A stretch of DNA of 32,891 nucleotides from Bradyrhizobium hipponense (GCF_008123965.1 NZ_VSTH01000108.1:1-32891), one strand, 5' to 3'. Positions 16,216 through 24,934 are shown, numbered from the stretch's first letter. Notes: generated by a model from the letters alone, not told the origin. Translations and numbers: made by a program.

Positions 16216-17526
16216 ATGAGTGAAGCGATCTCAGTCCATCAGCTTCAGGCGAAACAGCCGTCGCACGTGACGGTCGCCACCGCGAGCCTGATCGGCACCG
16301 CCATCGAGTGGTACGATTTCTTCCTCTATGGCACCGCGGCGGCGCTGATCTTCAACAAGCTGTTCTTTCCGACCTTCGATCCGGCGGTCGGCACGCTGCT
16401 GGCATTCGCGACCTACGCGCTCGGCTTCATCGCGCGTCCGCTCGGCGGCGTCGTGTTCGGCCATTACGGCGACAAGATCGGCCGCAAGACCATGCTCTAT
16501 CTCACGCTCCTGATCATGGGCGCCGCGACCGCGGCGATCGGCTTCCTGCCGACCTACGAGACCGCCGGCATCTGGGCTGCGATCCTGCTCGTCACCTGCC
16601 GCCTGATCCAAGGCTTTGGCCTCGGCGGCGAATGGGGCGGCGCCGTGTTGATGGCAGTCGAGCACGCACCGGCGGACAGACGCGGCTTTTACGGCAGCTG
16701 GCCGCAGCTCGGCGCCCCGCTCGGTCTGGTGCTCGGCACGCTGGTGTTCTCGGTGGTGTCCTCGATGCTGACCGACGCCCAGCTCTATGCCTGGGGCTGG
16801 CGCATCCCGTTCCTGTTCTCGATCGCACTCGTGCTGGTCGGGCTGTGGATCCGCTTCACCATCGCGGAATCGCCGGAATTCCAGAAGGTCAAGGACAGCA
16901 AGCAGGAGGTGAAGATGCCGATCGTCGAGGCGATCCGCATGTATCCCAAGAACATCCTGCTGGCGATGGGCGCGCGGTTCGCCGAGAACGGCTTCTTCTA
17001 CATCTATGCCACCTTTGTGCTCGCCTACGCGACGCAATCGCTCGGCATGAACAAGCAGGACATGCTCAACGGCGTGCTGATCGGAGCCGCGATCGAGACC
17101 TTCACCATTCCCGCCTTCGGCGCGCTGTCCGATCGCGTCGGGCGGCGGCCGATCTACATCTTCGGCGCGGTGTTCTCGGCGCTGATGTCGTTCCCGCTGT
17201 TCATGCTGCTGTCGACCAAGAACCCGCAACTCGCCTGGATCGCGATCGTGCTGGGTCTGGCCATCGGTCATGCCGCGATGTACGGCCCACAGGCGAGCTT
17301 CCTGTCGGAGTTGTTCGGCACCAAGGTGCGCTATAGCGGCGTCTCGCTCGGCTACAATCTCGCCTCGATCTTCGCCGGCGCGCTGTCGCCGCTGATCGCC
17401 ACCGGCCTGATGACGGCCTACGCGCCGGCGACCTGGCCGATCTCGGCCTACATGATCGCTCTTGCGCTCGTCACCATCGTCTCGGTCTACTTCGCGACCG
17501 AAACACGCAAGATAGTGCAGCGCTGA
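16216..17526 (+). CDS. MHS family MFS transporter (organic acid : H+ symporter type)
   Basis: A 436-residue, 12-span inner-membrane transporter of the metabolite:H+ symporter (MHS) branch, which includes ShiA, KgtP, ProP and citrate carriers. Marks are GTAIEWYDFFLYGT (27-40) in the first span, motif A GHYGDKIGRK (82-91), and the GFGLGGEWGGAVLMAVEHAP block after span four. It likely imports a carboxylate. The start at 16216 follows a strong AGGGAGG site. A -24/-12 promoter and candidate activator sites lie upstream, so it is probably switched on by the PAS regulator. The CoA-transferase gene follows 115 bases later. The exact substrate cannot be told from sequence. Confidence 0.93.
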   Translation: MSEAISVHQLQAKQPSHVTVATASLIGTAIEWYDFFLYGTAAALIFNKLFFPTFDPAVGTLLAFATYALGFIARPLGGVVFGHYGDKIGRKTMLYLTLLIMGAATAAIGFLPTYETAGIWAAILLVTCRLIQGFGLGGEWGGAVLMAVEHAPADRRGFYGSWPQLGAPLGLVLGTLVFSVVSSMLTDAQLYAWGWRIPFLFSIALVLVGLWIRFTIAESPEFQKVKDSKQEVKMPIVEAIRMYPKNILLAMGARFAENGFFYIYATFVLAYATQSLGMNKQDMLNGVLIGAAIETFTIPAFGALSDRVGRRPIYIFGAVFSALMSFPLFMLLSTKNPQLAWIAIVLGLAIGHAAMYGPQASFLSELFGTKVRYSGVSLGYNLASIFAGALSPLIATGLMTAYAPATWPISAYMIALALVTIVSVYFATETRKIVQR

Positions 17527-17549
17527 ACGGCCCGATCCATTCAATCGGT

Positions 17550-17579
17550 GCGGAGCGGCCTGTTCCATGACCGCTCCGC
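17550..17579 (+). terminator. Hairpin after the MHS transporter gene
   Basis: GCGGAGCGG (17550-17558) and CCGCTCCGC (17571-17579) form a 9-base stem with a 12-base loop, 24 bases after the stop codon. There is no T-run, so it may be a weak or factor-assisted end, or a processing site, rather than a full stop before the CoA-transferase gene. Confidence 0.4.
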
Positions 17580-17641
17580 GCGATAGGATGGCTGCAAAGC
17601 AAGAACAAAACGCATGCGGTCCAGATAGCGGGAGGAACGCC

Positions 17642-19690
17642 GTGAGCCAGCACCCAGTGTTGCCTTACCTGCGCAATTCGGAGAAGGGCAAGGTCGTCAC
17701 GGCGGCGGAAGCCGTCATGCTGATCCGCGACGGCGACACCGTGGCAACCGGCGGCTTCGTCGGCATCGGCTTTGCCGAGGAGATCGCGCTGGCGCTGGAG
17801 GAGCTCTACCTCTCGCATGAGGACGACGCGCCCTACACCCAGGGCAAGCCGCGCAATTTGACACTGGTCTATGCCGCGGGTCAGGGCGACGGCAAGCATC
17901 GCGGCCTCAACCATTTCGCCCATGAGGGCCTGGTGCGCCGCGTGATCGGTGGCCATTGGGGCCTCGCGCCAAAACTGCAGCAGCTCGCGATCGCCAACCA
18001 GATCGAGGCATACAACCTGCCACAGGGCGTGGTCACGCATCTGTTCCGCGATATTGCCGCACACCGTCCGGGCCACATCACCCGCGTCGGCATGGGCACC
18101 TTCGTCGATCCGCGCCATGGCGGCGGCAAGCTCAATGCCCGCACCACCGAGGACATGGTGGAGCTGATCACGATTCACGGTGAAGAATGCCTGCTCTACA
18201 GGACCTTCCCGATCCATGTCGGCATCATCCGCGCCACCACCGGCGATCCCGACGGCAACCTCACCATGGAGAAGGAGGCGCTGACGCTGGAAGCGCTCGC
18301 CATCGCCATGGCCGCGCATAATTCCGGCGGCATCGTCATCGCCCAGGTCGAACGGGTCGCGGAGAGCGGAAGCCTCAATCCGCGCCAGGTCAAGGTCCCC
18401 GGCATCCTCGTCGATTGCGTCGTGGTGGCAAAGCCCGAACACCACTGGCAGACGTTCGGCACCCAATACAATCCGGCGTTCAGCAGCGAGATCCGGGTCC
18501 GCACGACCTCGCTGCCGGTGATGCCCATGAGCGAACGCAAGATCATCGCGCGGCGGGCCGCCTTCGAGCTCAAGGCCAACAGCGTCGTCAATCTCGGCAT
18601 CGGCATGCCGGAGGGGATCGCCTCCGTCGCCAACGAGGAGCGGATCATCGACCTCATCACGCTGACCGCCGAGCCCGGCGTGATCGGCGGCATCCCGGCG
18701 AGCGGCATCGATTTCGGCGCGGCGATCAACACCCAGGCCGTGATCGACCAGCCCTATCAGTTCGATTTCTATGACGGTGGCGGCCTCGATGCCGCCTTCC
18801 TCGGGCTCGCCCAGGTCGACCGCGCCGGCAATCTCAATGTCAGCAAGTTCGGGCCGAAACTCGCCGGCGCCGGCGGCTTTATCAACATCAGCCAGAATGC
18901 CAAGGAGGTTGTGTTCGTCGGCACGTTCGGTGCCGGCAGGCAGCGCTTTGCGGTGAACGACGGCAGACTTTCGATCCTGGACGAGGCGACGGCACGCAAA
19001 TTCGTCGACAAGGTCGAGCACGTCACCTTCAGCGGCGCCTTCGCCGCCGCGCGCAGGCAGCGCGTGCTGTATGTCACCGAGCGTTGCGTTTTCGAACTGC
19101 GGCCCGACGGGCTCGAGCTCACGGAAGCCGCGCCCGGCATCGACATCGAACGCGACATTCTACGCCTGATGGACTTCAAGCCGCTGATTCCGCGCGATCC
19201 CGCTCCGATGGATGGACGCATCTTCCGCGACGACCCGATGGAGCTGCGCGAGCGGCTGCTCGCCATCCCGCTCGACCAGCGCTTTACGCTCGACGAGCAG
19301 CAGAACCTGTTCTTCGTCAATCTGGAGCGCTATCCCCTGCGCAGTAAGGCCGACATCGACGCCATCGCGCGGATGGTCGAAGCCAGGCTCACCCCGCTCG
19401 GCCACAAGGTCTACGCCATCGTCAATTACGACCACTTCTCGGTCCTGCCCGAGCTGCTGGACGATTACTCGGCCATGGTCCGCAGCCTTGTCGACCGCTT
19501 CTATGCCGGCGTGTCGCGCTACACGACCTCCGGCTTCCTGCGCATCAAGCTCGGCGAAGCCCTGGAGAGGCGCGGCGTCGCGCCGCATATCTTCGAGAGC
19601 GCGGAAGAGGCCCAATCGGATTGGCGCCGGCTCGAGGGAGTTGCGCCCGATCACGGCGGGCAGCCCGCGCCGCGTCACGCCTGGAAATGA
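17642..19690 (+). CDS. Acyl-CoA:acetate/3-ketoacid CoA-transferase with C-terminal extension
   Basis: A 682-residue fused alpha/beta family I CoA-transferase. The alpha half (about 15-270) has DGDTVATGGFVGIGFAEE; the beta half (about 295-520) has NLGIGMPEGIAS and the active-site block TAEPGVIGG, where Glu344 should form the glutamyl-CoA thioester. The order resembles propionate CoA-transferase and YdiF. Residues about 540-660 are an extra domain with alternating strands and helices. The enzyme would activate a carboxylic acid by moving CoA from acetyl-CoA. I chose GTG at 17642 because a GGGAGGAA site sits just upstream; the frame is open to 17567. It lies between transporter genes, so its acid is probably imported by them. 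Confidence 0.92.
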   Translation: MSQHPVLPYLRNSEKGKVVTAAEAVMLIRDGDTVATGGFVGIGFAEEIALALEELYLSHEDDAPYTQGKPRNLTLVYAAGQGDGKHRGLNHFAHEGLVRRVIGGHWGLAPKLQQLAIANQIEAYNLPQGVVTHLFRDIAAHRPGHITRVGMGTFVDPRHGGGKLNARTTEDMVELITIHGEECLLYRTFPIHVGIIRATTGDPDGNLTMEKEALTLEALAIAMAAHNSGGIVIAQVERVAESGSLNPRQVKVPGILVDCVVVAKPEHHWQTFGTQYNPAFSSEIRVRTTSLPVMPMSERKIIARRAAFELKANSVVNLGIGMPEGIASVANEERIIDLITLTAEPGVIGGIPASGIDFGAAINTQAVIDQPYQFDFYDGGGLDAAFLGLAQVDRAGNLNVSKFGPKLAGAGGFINISQNAKEVVFVGTFGAGRQRFAVNDGRLSILDEATARKFVDKVEHVTFSGAFAAARRQRVLYVTERCVFELRPDGLELTEAAPGIDIERDILRLMDFKPLIPRDPAPMDGRIFRDDPMELRERLLAIPLDQRFTLDEQQNLFFVNLERYPLRSKADIDAIARMVEARLTPLGHKVYAIVNYDHFSVLPELLDDYSAMVRSLVDRFYAGVSRYTTSGFLRIKLGEALERRGVAPHIFESAEEAQSDWRRLEGVAPDHGGQPAPRHAWK

Positions 19691-19793
19691 TGCATGTCTT
19701 ACGCCAGCGGCTCAGCCGGAAGGTTCAATTGCAATGTTCAGAACGTTATGCAAATCGCTATTGCCGAGAAACTTTGAATCAGGAGGGACCATC

Positions 19794-20978
19794 GTGCGTC
19801 GATCACTCATCATAACAACAACCATTCTCGCCCTGGCCGCGAGCACCTCCGTGAAGGCCGACGACCTCAAGGTCGCGCTGATCTACGGCAAGACCGGCCC
19901 GCTGGAGGCCTATGCCAAGCAGACCGAGACTGGCCTGCAGATGGGATTCGAATACGCCACCAAGGGCACCATGACCCTCGACGGTCGCAAGATCGTCATC
20001 ATCACCAAGGACGACCAGGGCAAGCCGGACCTCTCCAAGGCGGCGCTCGCCGAAGCCTATCAGGACGACAAGGCCGACATCGCGATCGGCACGACCTCCT
20101 CGGCCGCGGCGCTGGCCATTCTCCCTGTCGCCGAAGAGAACAAGAAGATCCTGATTGTCGAGCCCGCGGTCGCGGACCAGATTACCGGCGAGAAGTGGAA
20201 TCGCTACATCTTCCGCACCGCGCGCAACTCCTCGCAGGACGCGATCTCCAACGCGGTCGCGATCGGCAAGCAGGGCGTCACCGTGGCGACGCTGGCGCAG
20301 GACTACGCCTTTGGCCGCGACGGCGTCGCCGCCTTCAAGGAGGCGCTCGCCAAGACCGGCGCGACGCTCGCTGCGGAAGAATATGCGCCGACCTCGACCA
20401 CCGACTTCACCGCGGTCGGCCAGCGCCTGTTCGACGCGCTGAAGGACAAGCCCGGCCGCAAGGTGATCTGGGTGATCTGGGCCGGCGCCGGCAATCCGCT
20501 GGCCAAGCTCCAGGACATGGACCCGAAGCGCTACGGGATCGAGCTGTCGACCGGCGGCAACATCCTGCCGGCGCTGGCCGCCTACAAGGGTCTGCCCGGG
20601 ATGGAAGGCGCGACCTATTATTTCTATTCGATCCCGAAGAACCCGGTGAACGACTGGCTGGTTGCCGAGCACCAGAAGCGCTTCAACGCACCGCCGGACT
20701 TCTTCACCGCGGGCGGCTTTGCGGCCGCGATGTCCGTCGTCGCCGCCGTCACCAAGGCGAAGTCGACCGACACCGAGAAGCTGATATCAGCCATGGAAGG
20801 CCTGGAGTTCGACACGCCGAAGGGCAAGATGATGTTCCGCAAAGAGGACCATCAGGCGCTGCAGAGCATGTATCACTTCAAGGTCAAGGTCGATCCGAAC
20901 GTCGCCTGGGCCGTGCTCGAGCCGGTGCGCGAGCTGAAGATCGAGGACATGGACGTTCCGGTCCGCAATAAACGGTAG
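19794..20978 (+). CDS. Branched-chain-type ABC transporter substrate-binding protein
   Basis: A 394-residue periplasmic binding protein of the HAAT/Leu-Ile-Val type (type I fold). A signal peptide is clear: VRRSLIITTTILALAAST with cleavage probably after SVKA, before DDLKVALIYGKTGPLEAYAKQ. Mature-domain marks include the IAIGTTSSAAALAI and ATLAQDYAFGRDGV blocks. The start is GTG at 19794 with a perfect AGGAGGGA site; the open frame extends well upstream through the CoA-transferase gene and is not coding. It is the first of five ABC genes, separated from the ATPases by a strong hairpin pair. The ligand may be an amino acid, amide, or aromatic or short carboxylate; context favours an acid. Confidence 0.93.
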   Translation: MRRSLIITTTILALAASTSVKADDLKVALIYGKTGPLEAYAKQTETGLQMGFEYATKGTMTLDGRKIVIITKDDQGKPDLSKAALAEAYQDDKADIAIGTTSSAAALAILPVAEENKKILIVEPAVADQITGEKWNRYIFRTARNSSQDAISNAVAIGKQGVTVATLAQDYAFGRDGVAAFKEALAKTGATLAAEEYAPTSTTDFTAVGQRLFDALKDKPGRKVIWVIWAGAGNPLAKLQDMDPKRYGIELSTGGNILPALAAYKGLPGMEGATYYFYSIPKNPVNDWLVAEHQKRFNAPPDFFTAGGFAAAMSVVAAVTKAKSTDTEKLISAMEGLEFDTPKGKMMFRKEDHQALQSMYHFKVKVDPNVAWAVLEPVRELKIEDMDVPVRNKR

Positions 20979-20993
20979 GCCGTTGGTGCTACA

Positions 20994-21110
20994 CCTCTCC
21001 CGCTTGCGGGAGAGGTCGGCGCGAAGCGCCGGGTGAGGGTTCTCTCCTCTTGGGGGTTCTCGCCGGCGGAAGCACCCTCTCCCCAACCCTCCCCCGCAAG
21101 CGGGGGAGGG
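20994..21110. repeat. Paired-hairpin repeat inside the ABC transporter operon, family C copy 2
   Basis: The left hairpin is CCTCTCCCGC-TT-GCGGGAGAGG (20994-21015), a perfect 10-base stem. The right hairpin (21087-21110) is a perfect 11-base stem, CCCTCCCCCGC against GCGGGGGAGGG with an AA loop. GGCGC-GAA-GCGCC lies between. It starts 16 bases after the stop of the binding-protein gene and ends 62 bases before the first ATPase gene. The position recalls the REP elements after malE and hisJ, which protect the upstream mRNA so that binding protein exceeds membrane parts. The same effect here is inference. Confidence 0.85.
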
Positions 21111-21171
21111 AGCGCAGCGTGACCGCGGATATATCTTCGTTCCCATTCGCCGGACTCGATCGAGACCTAAA

Positions 21172-21951
21172 ATGGCCCTGACGTTAGAAACGCGCGACCT
21201 GACGATCCGCTTCGGTGGCCATGTCGCGGTCAACAACGTCACCTGCACGTTCCGTCCGGGCGAGCTCACCGCCATCGTCGGGCCGAACGGCGCCGGCAAG
21301 ACCACCTATTTCAACCTGATCTCGGGCCAGTTGCGCGCGTCCGACGGCAGCGTCCTGTTCGACGGCACCGACATCACCCAGCATTCCGCGCCGCTGCGTA
21401 CCCGCGCAGGTTTGGGGCGCGCCTTCCAACTCACCAATCTGTTCCCGAACCTGACGGTGGAAGAGAACGTCCGCCTCGCCGTGCAGGCCGCGAACGGCAC
21501 CCATTACGACATGCTGCGGCCCTGGATGGTCCGCCGCGACCTGATCGCGCGCGCCGATGCCATCCTGGACCAGGTCGCGCTCGGCACCCGCCGCGGCGTC
21601 ACCGCGACCGCGCTGTCGCATGGCGACCAGCGCAAGCTCGAAGTCGCGCTGATGATCGCGCTGGAGCCGAAGGTGTTCATGTTCGACGAGCCCACCGCCG
21701 GCATGAGCATCGACGAGGTGCCCGTGGTGCTGAACCTGATCGCACAGCTCAAGCAAGACAGGAGCAAGATCATCCTGCTGGTCGAGCACAAGATGGACGT
21801 GGTGCGATCGCTCGCCGACCGCATCATCGTGCTGCATAACGGGCAACTCGTTGCCGATGGCCCGCCCGCCGAAGTGATCGCCTCGCCGATCGTGCAGGAG
21901 GCCTATCTCGGCATTGCTCCCAAGAGCGCGACATCAGGGAGCGCAGCATGA
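21172..21951 (+). CDS. ABC transporter ATP-binding protein, LivG type
   Basis: A 259-residue ATPase. Walker A GPNGAGKT is at 37-44, the signature is LSHGDQ (instead of LSGGQ, usual for LivG-like proteins), Walker B is VFMFDEPTAG, and the switch His lies in LLVEHKMD. It energises import through the two permeases encoded downstream. The start at 21172 has only a poor ribosome site, after the intergenic repeat. The stop overlaps the start of the next gene by 4 bases (ATGA). The branched-chain-type transporter assignment rests on the gene order; substrate is not set by the ATPase. Confidence 0.93.
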   Translation: MALTLETRDLTIRFGGHVAVNNVTCTFRPGELTAIVGPNGAGKTTYFNLISGQLRASDGSVLFDGTDITQHSAPLRTRAGLGRAFQLTNLFPNLTVEENVRLAVQAANGTHYDMLRPWMVRRDLIARADAILDQVALGTRRGVTATALSHGDQRKLEVALMIALEPKVFMFDEPTAGMSIDEVPVVLNLIAQLKQDRSKIILLVEHKMDVVRSLADRIIVLHNGQLVADGPPAEVIASPIVQEAYLGIAPKSATSGSAA

Positions 21952-22670
21952 CAGACCTGCTCAAGCTCTCCGGCGTGCACACCCATATCGGCCGCTATCA
22001 CATTCTCCAGGGCATCGATCTTGCTGTTACGCAAGGGCAGACCACCATGCTGCTCGGCCGCAACGGCGCCGGCAAGACCACGACGCTGCGCACGATCATG
22101 GGTCTCTGGCAGGCTTCGAGGGGCGAGATCAGCCTCGCAGGCGAGCGCATCGAGAGCCGCGCCACGCCCGATATCGCGCGGCTCGGCGTCGGCTACGTGC
22201 CGGAGAGCATGGCGGTGTTCTCCGACCTCACGGTGAAAGAGAACCTGGTGCTGGCGGCGCGCGACGGACCGCTCGACGACAGCCAGCTCGAATGGATTTT
22301 TGGCTTCTTCCCGGCGCTGCGCCGGTTCTGGTTGTCGCGCGCGGGAAGTCTCTCGGGCGGACAAAAGCAAATGTTGTCGATCGCGCGTGCCATCATCGAG
22401 CCGCGCAAGCTCTTGCTGATCGACGAGCCGACCAAGGGACTGGCACCCGCGATCGTGATGGCGCTGATCGAGTGCCTCAAGGAGATCAAGCGCAAGGGCG
22501 CCACCATTCTGCTGGTCGAGCAGAATTTCTTCGCCGCCCGCGAGCTTGGCGACAACGTGCTGGTCATGGACAACGGCACCATTGTCCATCGCGGCGACAT
22601 GGCAGCCCTGGCGTCCGACGTGCCGCTGCAGGAGCGGCTGCTCGGTCTGAGCCTGGAGACGCATCAGTGA
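21948..22670 (+). CDS. ABC transporter ATP-binding protein, LivF type
   Basis: A 240-residue second ATPase of the same importer. Walker A GRNGAGKT is at 37-44, the signature LSGGQKQ is followed by Walker B LLLIDEPTKGLAP, and the switch His position is Gln (LLVEQNFF), as is normal for LivF. The ATG overlaps the stop of the upstream ATPase gene, and its own stop overlaps the GTG of the permease gene, so translation is coupled along the operon. LivG and LivF types act as a heterodimer. Confidence 0.93.
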   Translation: MTDLLKLSGVHTHIGRYHILQGIDLAVTQGQTTMLLGRNGAGKTTTLRTIMGLWQASRGEISLAGERIESRATPDIARLGVGYVPESMAVFSDLTVKENLVLAARDGPLDDSQLEWIFGFFPALRRFWLSRAGSLSGGQKQMLSIARAIIEPRKLLLIDEPTKGLAPAIVMALIECLKEIKRKGATILLVEQNFFAARELGDNVLVMDNGTIVHRGDMAALASDVPLQERLLGLSLETHQ

Positions 22671-23677
22671 CCGAACTTGTTGCAACCGATCCGCTGCCGA
22701 AGCCGAAGCGCGACATCGCGCCGATCCTGCTGCCGATCACGCTGGCGCTGGTGACGATCCCGCTGATCGGCTCGCCCAGCACCTGGCTGACCTTGACCGC
22801 CGCAAGCCTCGCCATGGGCATGATGATCTTCATCATGGCCTCGGGACTGACGCTGGTGTTCGGCCTGATGGACGTGCTCAATTTCGGCCATGGCGCGTTC
22901 ATCGCGGTCGGCGCGTATGTGGCAACGCTGGTGCTGGCGCCGTTCGCAGCCTCCGTGCAGGCGGATTCGCTGTGGGTGAACCTGGCCGTGCTGGCGCCGG
23001 CTGCGCTGCTGTCGATGGCGGTGTCCGGCGCGCTCGGCCTGATCGTCGAGCGCGTGCTGATCCTCCCTGTCTACGGCCAGCACCTGAAACAGATCCTGAT
23101 GACGACCGGCGGCCTGATCGTCGCAGAGCAGACACTCTATGCGCTGTGGGGACCGCAGATCATCCCGACGCCGCTGCCGACCTCGCTGCGCGGCTCCTTC
23201 ATCATCGGCGACGTCGCGATCGCCAAATACCGCGTGCTGGCGACGCTGATCGGCCTCGTCGTCTTCATTGCGATCCAGCTCGTGCTCAACCGCACCAAGC
23301 TCGGGCTCCTGATCCGCGCCGGCGTCGAGAACCGCGAGATGGTCGAGGCGCTCGGCTATCGCATCCGCCGCCTGTTCCTCGGCGTGTTCATGACGGGATC
23401 GGCGCTCGCCGGCCTCGGCGGCGTGATGTGGGCGCTCTATCGCGAGCAGGTCCACGCCTCCATGAGTGACGAGCTCACCGTGCTGATCTTCATCGTCGTC
23501 ATCATCGGCGGCCTCGGCTCGATCGGCGGCTGCTTCATCGGCGCGATCCTGGTCGCGATGGTCGCCAACTACGGCGGCTTCCTGGTGCCCAAGCTCGCGC
23601 TCGTCTCCAACATCCTGCTGATGGTCGCCATTCTGATGTGGCGGCCGCGCGGCCTCTATGCGGTGACCAGCCGATGA
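22667..23677 (+). CDS. Branched-chain-type ABC transporter permease, LivH type
   Basis: A 336-residue inner-membrane permease with about eight hydrophobic spans. LivH marks are TLVFGLMDVLNFGHGAFIAVGAYVA and GLGSIGGCFIGAILV near the C-terminus. The start is GTG at 22667, overlapping the TGA of the ATPase gene (GTGA); the protein then begins TELVATDPLPKPKRD before the first span. Its stop overlaps the start of the second permease gene. It forms a channel with that second permease. Confidence 0.92.
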   Translation: MTELVATDPLPKPKRDIAPILLPITLALVTIPLIGSPSTWLTLTAASLAMGMMIFIMASGLTLVFGLMDVLNFGHGAFIAVGAYVATLVLAPFAASVQADSLWVNLAVLAPAALLSMAVSGALGLIVERVLILPVYGQHLKQILMTTGGLIVAEQTLYALWGPQIIPTPLPTSLRGSFIIGDVAIAKYRVLATLIGLVVFIAIQLVLNRTKLGLLIRAGVENREMVEALGYRIRRLFLGVFMTGSALAGLGGVMWALYREQVHASMSDELTVLIFIVVIIGGLGSIGGCFIGAILVAMVANYGGFLVPKLALVSNILLMVAILMWRPRGLYAVTSR

Positions 23678-24759
23678 TGATCCTGTCAGGCGATCCGCCG
23701 AAGAGCCGCGTCCTCACCCTCGTTCTCGTCGTCATCATCCTGGCGCTGGCGGCGACGCCGTTCCTGTTCCCGGGCGCCAAGGCGCTGAACGTCGCGGCCA
23801 AGATCTGCGTTTTTGCGGCCCTCGTTGCGTCCTACGACCTGCTGCTCGGCTATACCGGCTCGGTGTCGTTCGCCCACACCATGTTCTACGGCATCGGCAG
23901 CTACGCGATCGCGATCGCACTGTATGGGATGGGCCCGAATTGGGCCGCGGTCGCAACCGGCATCGTGGTCGGCCTGCCGCTCGCCGCCCTGCTCGCGCTC
24001 GCCATCGGCCTGTTCTCGCTGCGGGTCGCCGCGATCTTCTTCGCCATGATCACGCTCGCGGTCGCCTCCGCCTTCCAGGTGCTGGCTTCCCAGCTCTCCT
24101 GGCTGACCGGCGGCGAGGACGGACGCAGCTTTCAACTGCCGGAATTGCTCAGGCCCGGCACGGTGCTGATCTCCAAGAATCTCCTTGGCTTCGAGATCAA
24201 CGGCCGGATCCTCACCTATTATCTGGTATTCGCCACATCTGCCGTGATGATCCTCGCTTTGTTGCGGGTGGTGAACTCGCCGTTCGGGCGGGTCCTGCAG
24301 GCAATCCGCGAAAACCGCTTCCGTGCCGAAGCGCTCGGCTTCCGCACCGTCTTCCACCTGACCTATGCCAATTGCCTCGCTGCGCTGGTCGCCGCCGGCG
24401 CCGGCATCTTGAACGCGCTATGGCTGCGCTATGCCGGCCCCGACACTTCGCTCAGCTTCTCGATCATGCTGGACATTCTGCTGATGGTGGTGATCGGCGG
24501 CATGGGCACGATCTATGGCGCGATCATCGGCGCCGCGATCTTCATCCTCGCCCAGAACTATCTCCAGTCGCTGATGGGCGTCGCCTCCAAGGCGGCATCG
24601 GAAGCCGGATTGCCGCTGCTCCCGGGACTGCTGCATCCCGACCGCTGGCTGCTGTGGCTCGGGCTGCTCTTCATCGCCAGCGTCTATTTTTTCCCGACCG
24701 GGGTGGTCGGACGGCTGCGTAATGCGGGTGCCAAGAAGAGCGCGGACACCTCGCATTAA
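23674..24759 (+). CDS. Branched-chain-type ABC transporter permease, LivM type
   Basis: A 361-residue permease with about ten hydrophobic spans. Marks are YDLLLGYTGSVSFAHTMFYGIGSYA after the second span, INSPFGRVLQAIRENRFRAEALGF-like cytoplasmic loop (here VNSPFGRV...), and the VIGGMGTIYGAIIGAAIF block. The start ATG at 23674 overlaps the previous stop; ATG at 23677 is an alternative. It is the last gene of the ABC operon; no hairpin terminator is evident in the 175 bases that follow. Confidence 0.92.
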   Translation: MMILSGDPPKSRVLTLVLVVIILALAATPFLFPGAKALNVAAKICVFAALVASYDLLLGYTGSVSFAHTMFYGIGSYAIAIALYGMGPNWAAVATGIVVGLPLAALLALAIGLFSLRVAAIFFAMITLAVASAFQVLASQLSWLTGGEDGRSFQLPELLRPGTVLISKNLLGFEINGRILTYYLVFATSAVMILALLRVVNSPFGRVLQAIRENRFRAEALGFRTVFHLTYANCLAALVAAGAGILNALWLRYAGPDTSLSFSIMLDILLMVVIGGMGTIYGAIIGAAIFILAQNYLQSLMGVASKAASEAGLPLLPGLLHPDRWLLWLGLLFIASVYFFPTGVVGRLRNAGAKKSADTSH

Positions 24760-24863
24760 GCTGGCGTTAATGATGCAGCGCAGCGCTTAGCACGGGCGCC
24801 ACGCAACCGCAGAGCGATTCCCGCGCTGCGGCATACCGGCACGACGGCGCAACCGGATTTAAT

Positions 24864-24888
24864 CCTTAGGTAACTGGCTTTCCTAAGG
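24864..24888. promoter_or_regulatory. Inverted repeat upstream of the large GGDEF-EAL gene
   Basis: CCTTAGG (24864-24870) and CCTAAGG (24882-24888) are perfect reverse complements with an 11-base spacer, 47 bases before the start codon. The local sequence is AT-richer than its surroundings. A protein-binding role is possible; nothing here identifies the binder. Confidence 0.35.
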
Positions 24889-24934
24889 TTTTCGCCATCA
24901 GTGCATAGTATTCCTGTTCCCCCAGGGAGGGGGA

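Noticed and set aside
19712..19735. A possible -24/-12 promoter before the binding-protein gene (GGAAGGTTCAATTGCA)
   Set aside because: The GG and GC pairs are 11 bases apart instead of 10, and sigma-54 does not tolerate that spacing well.
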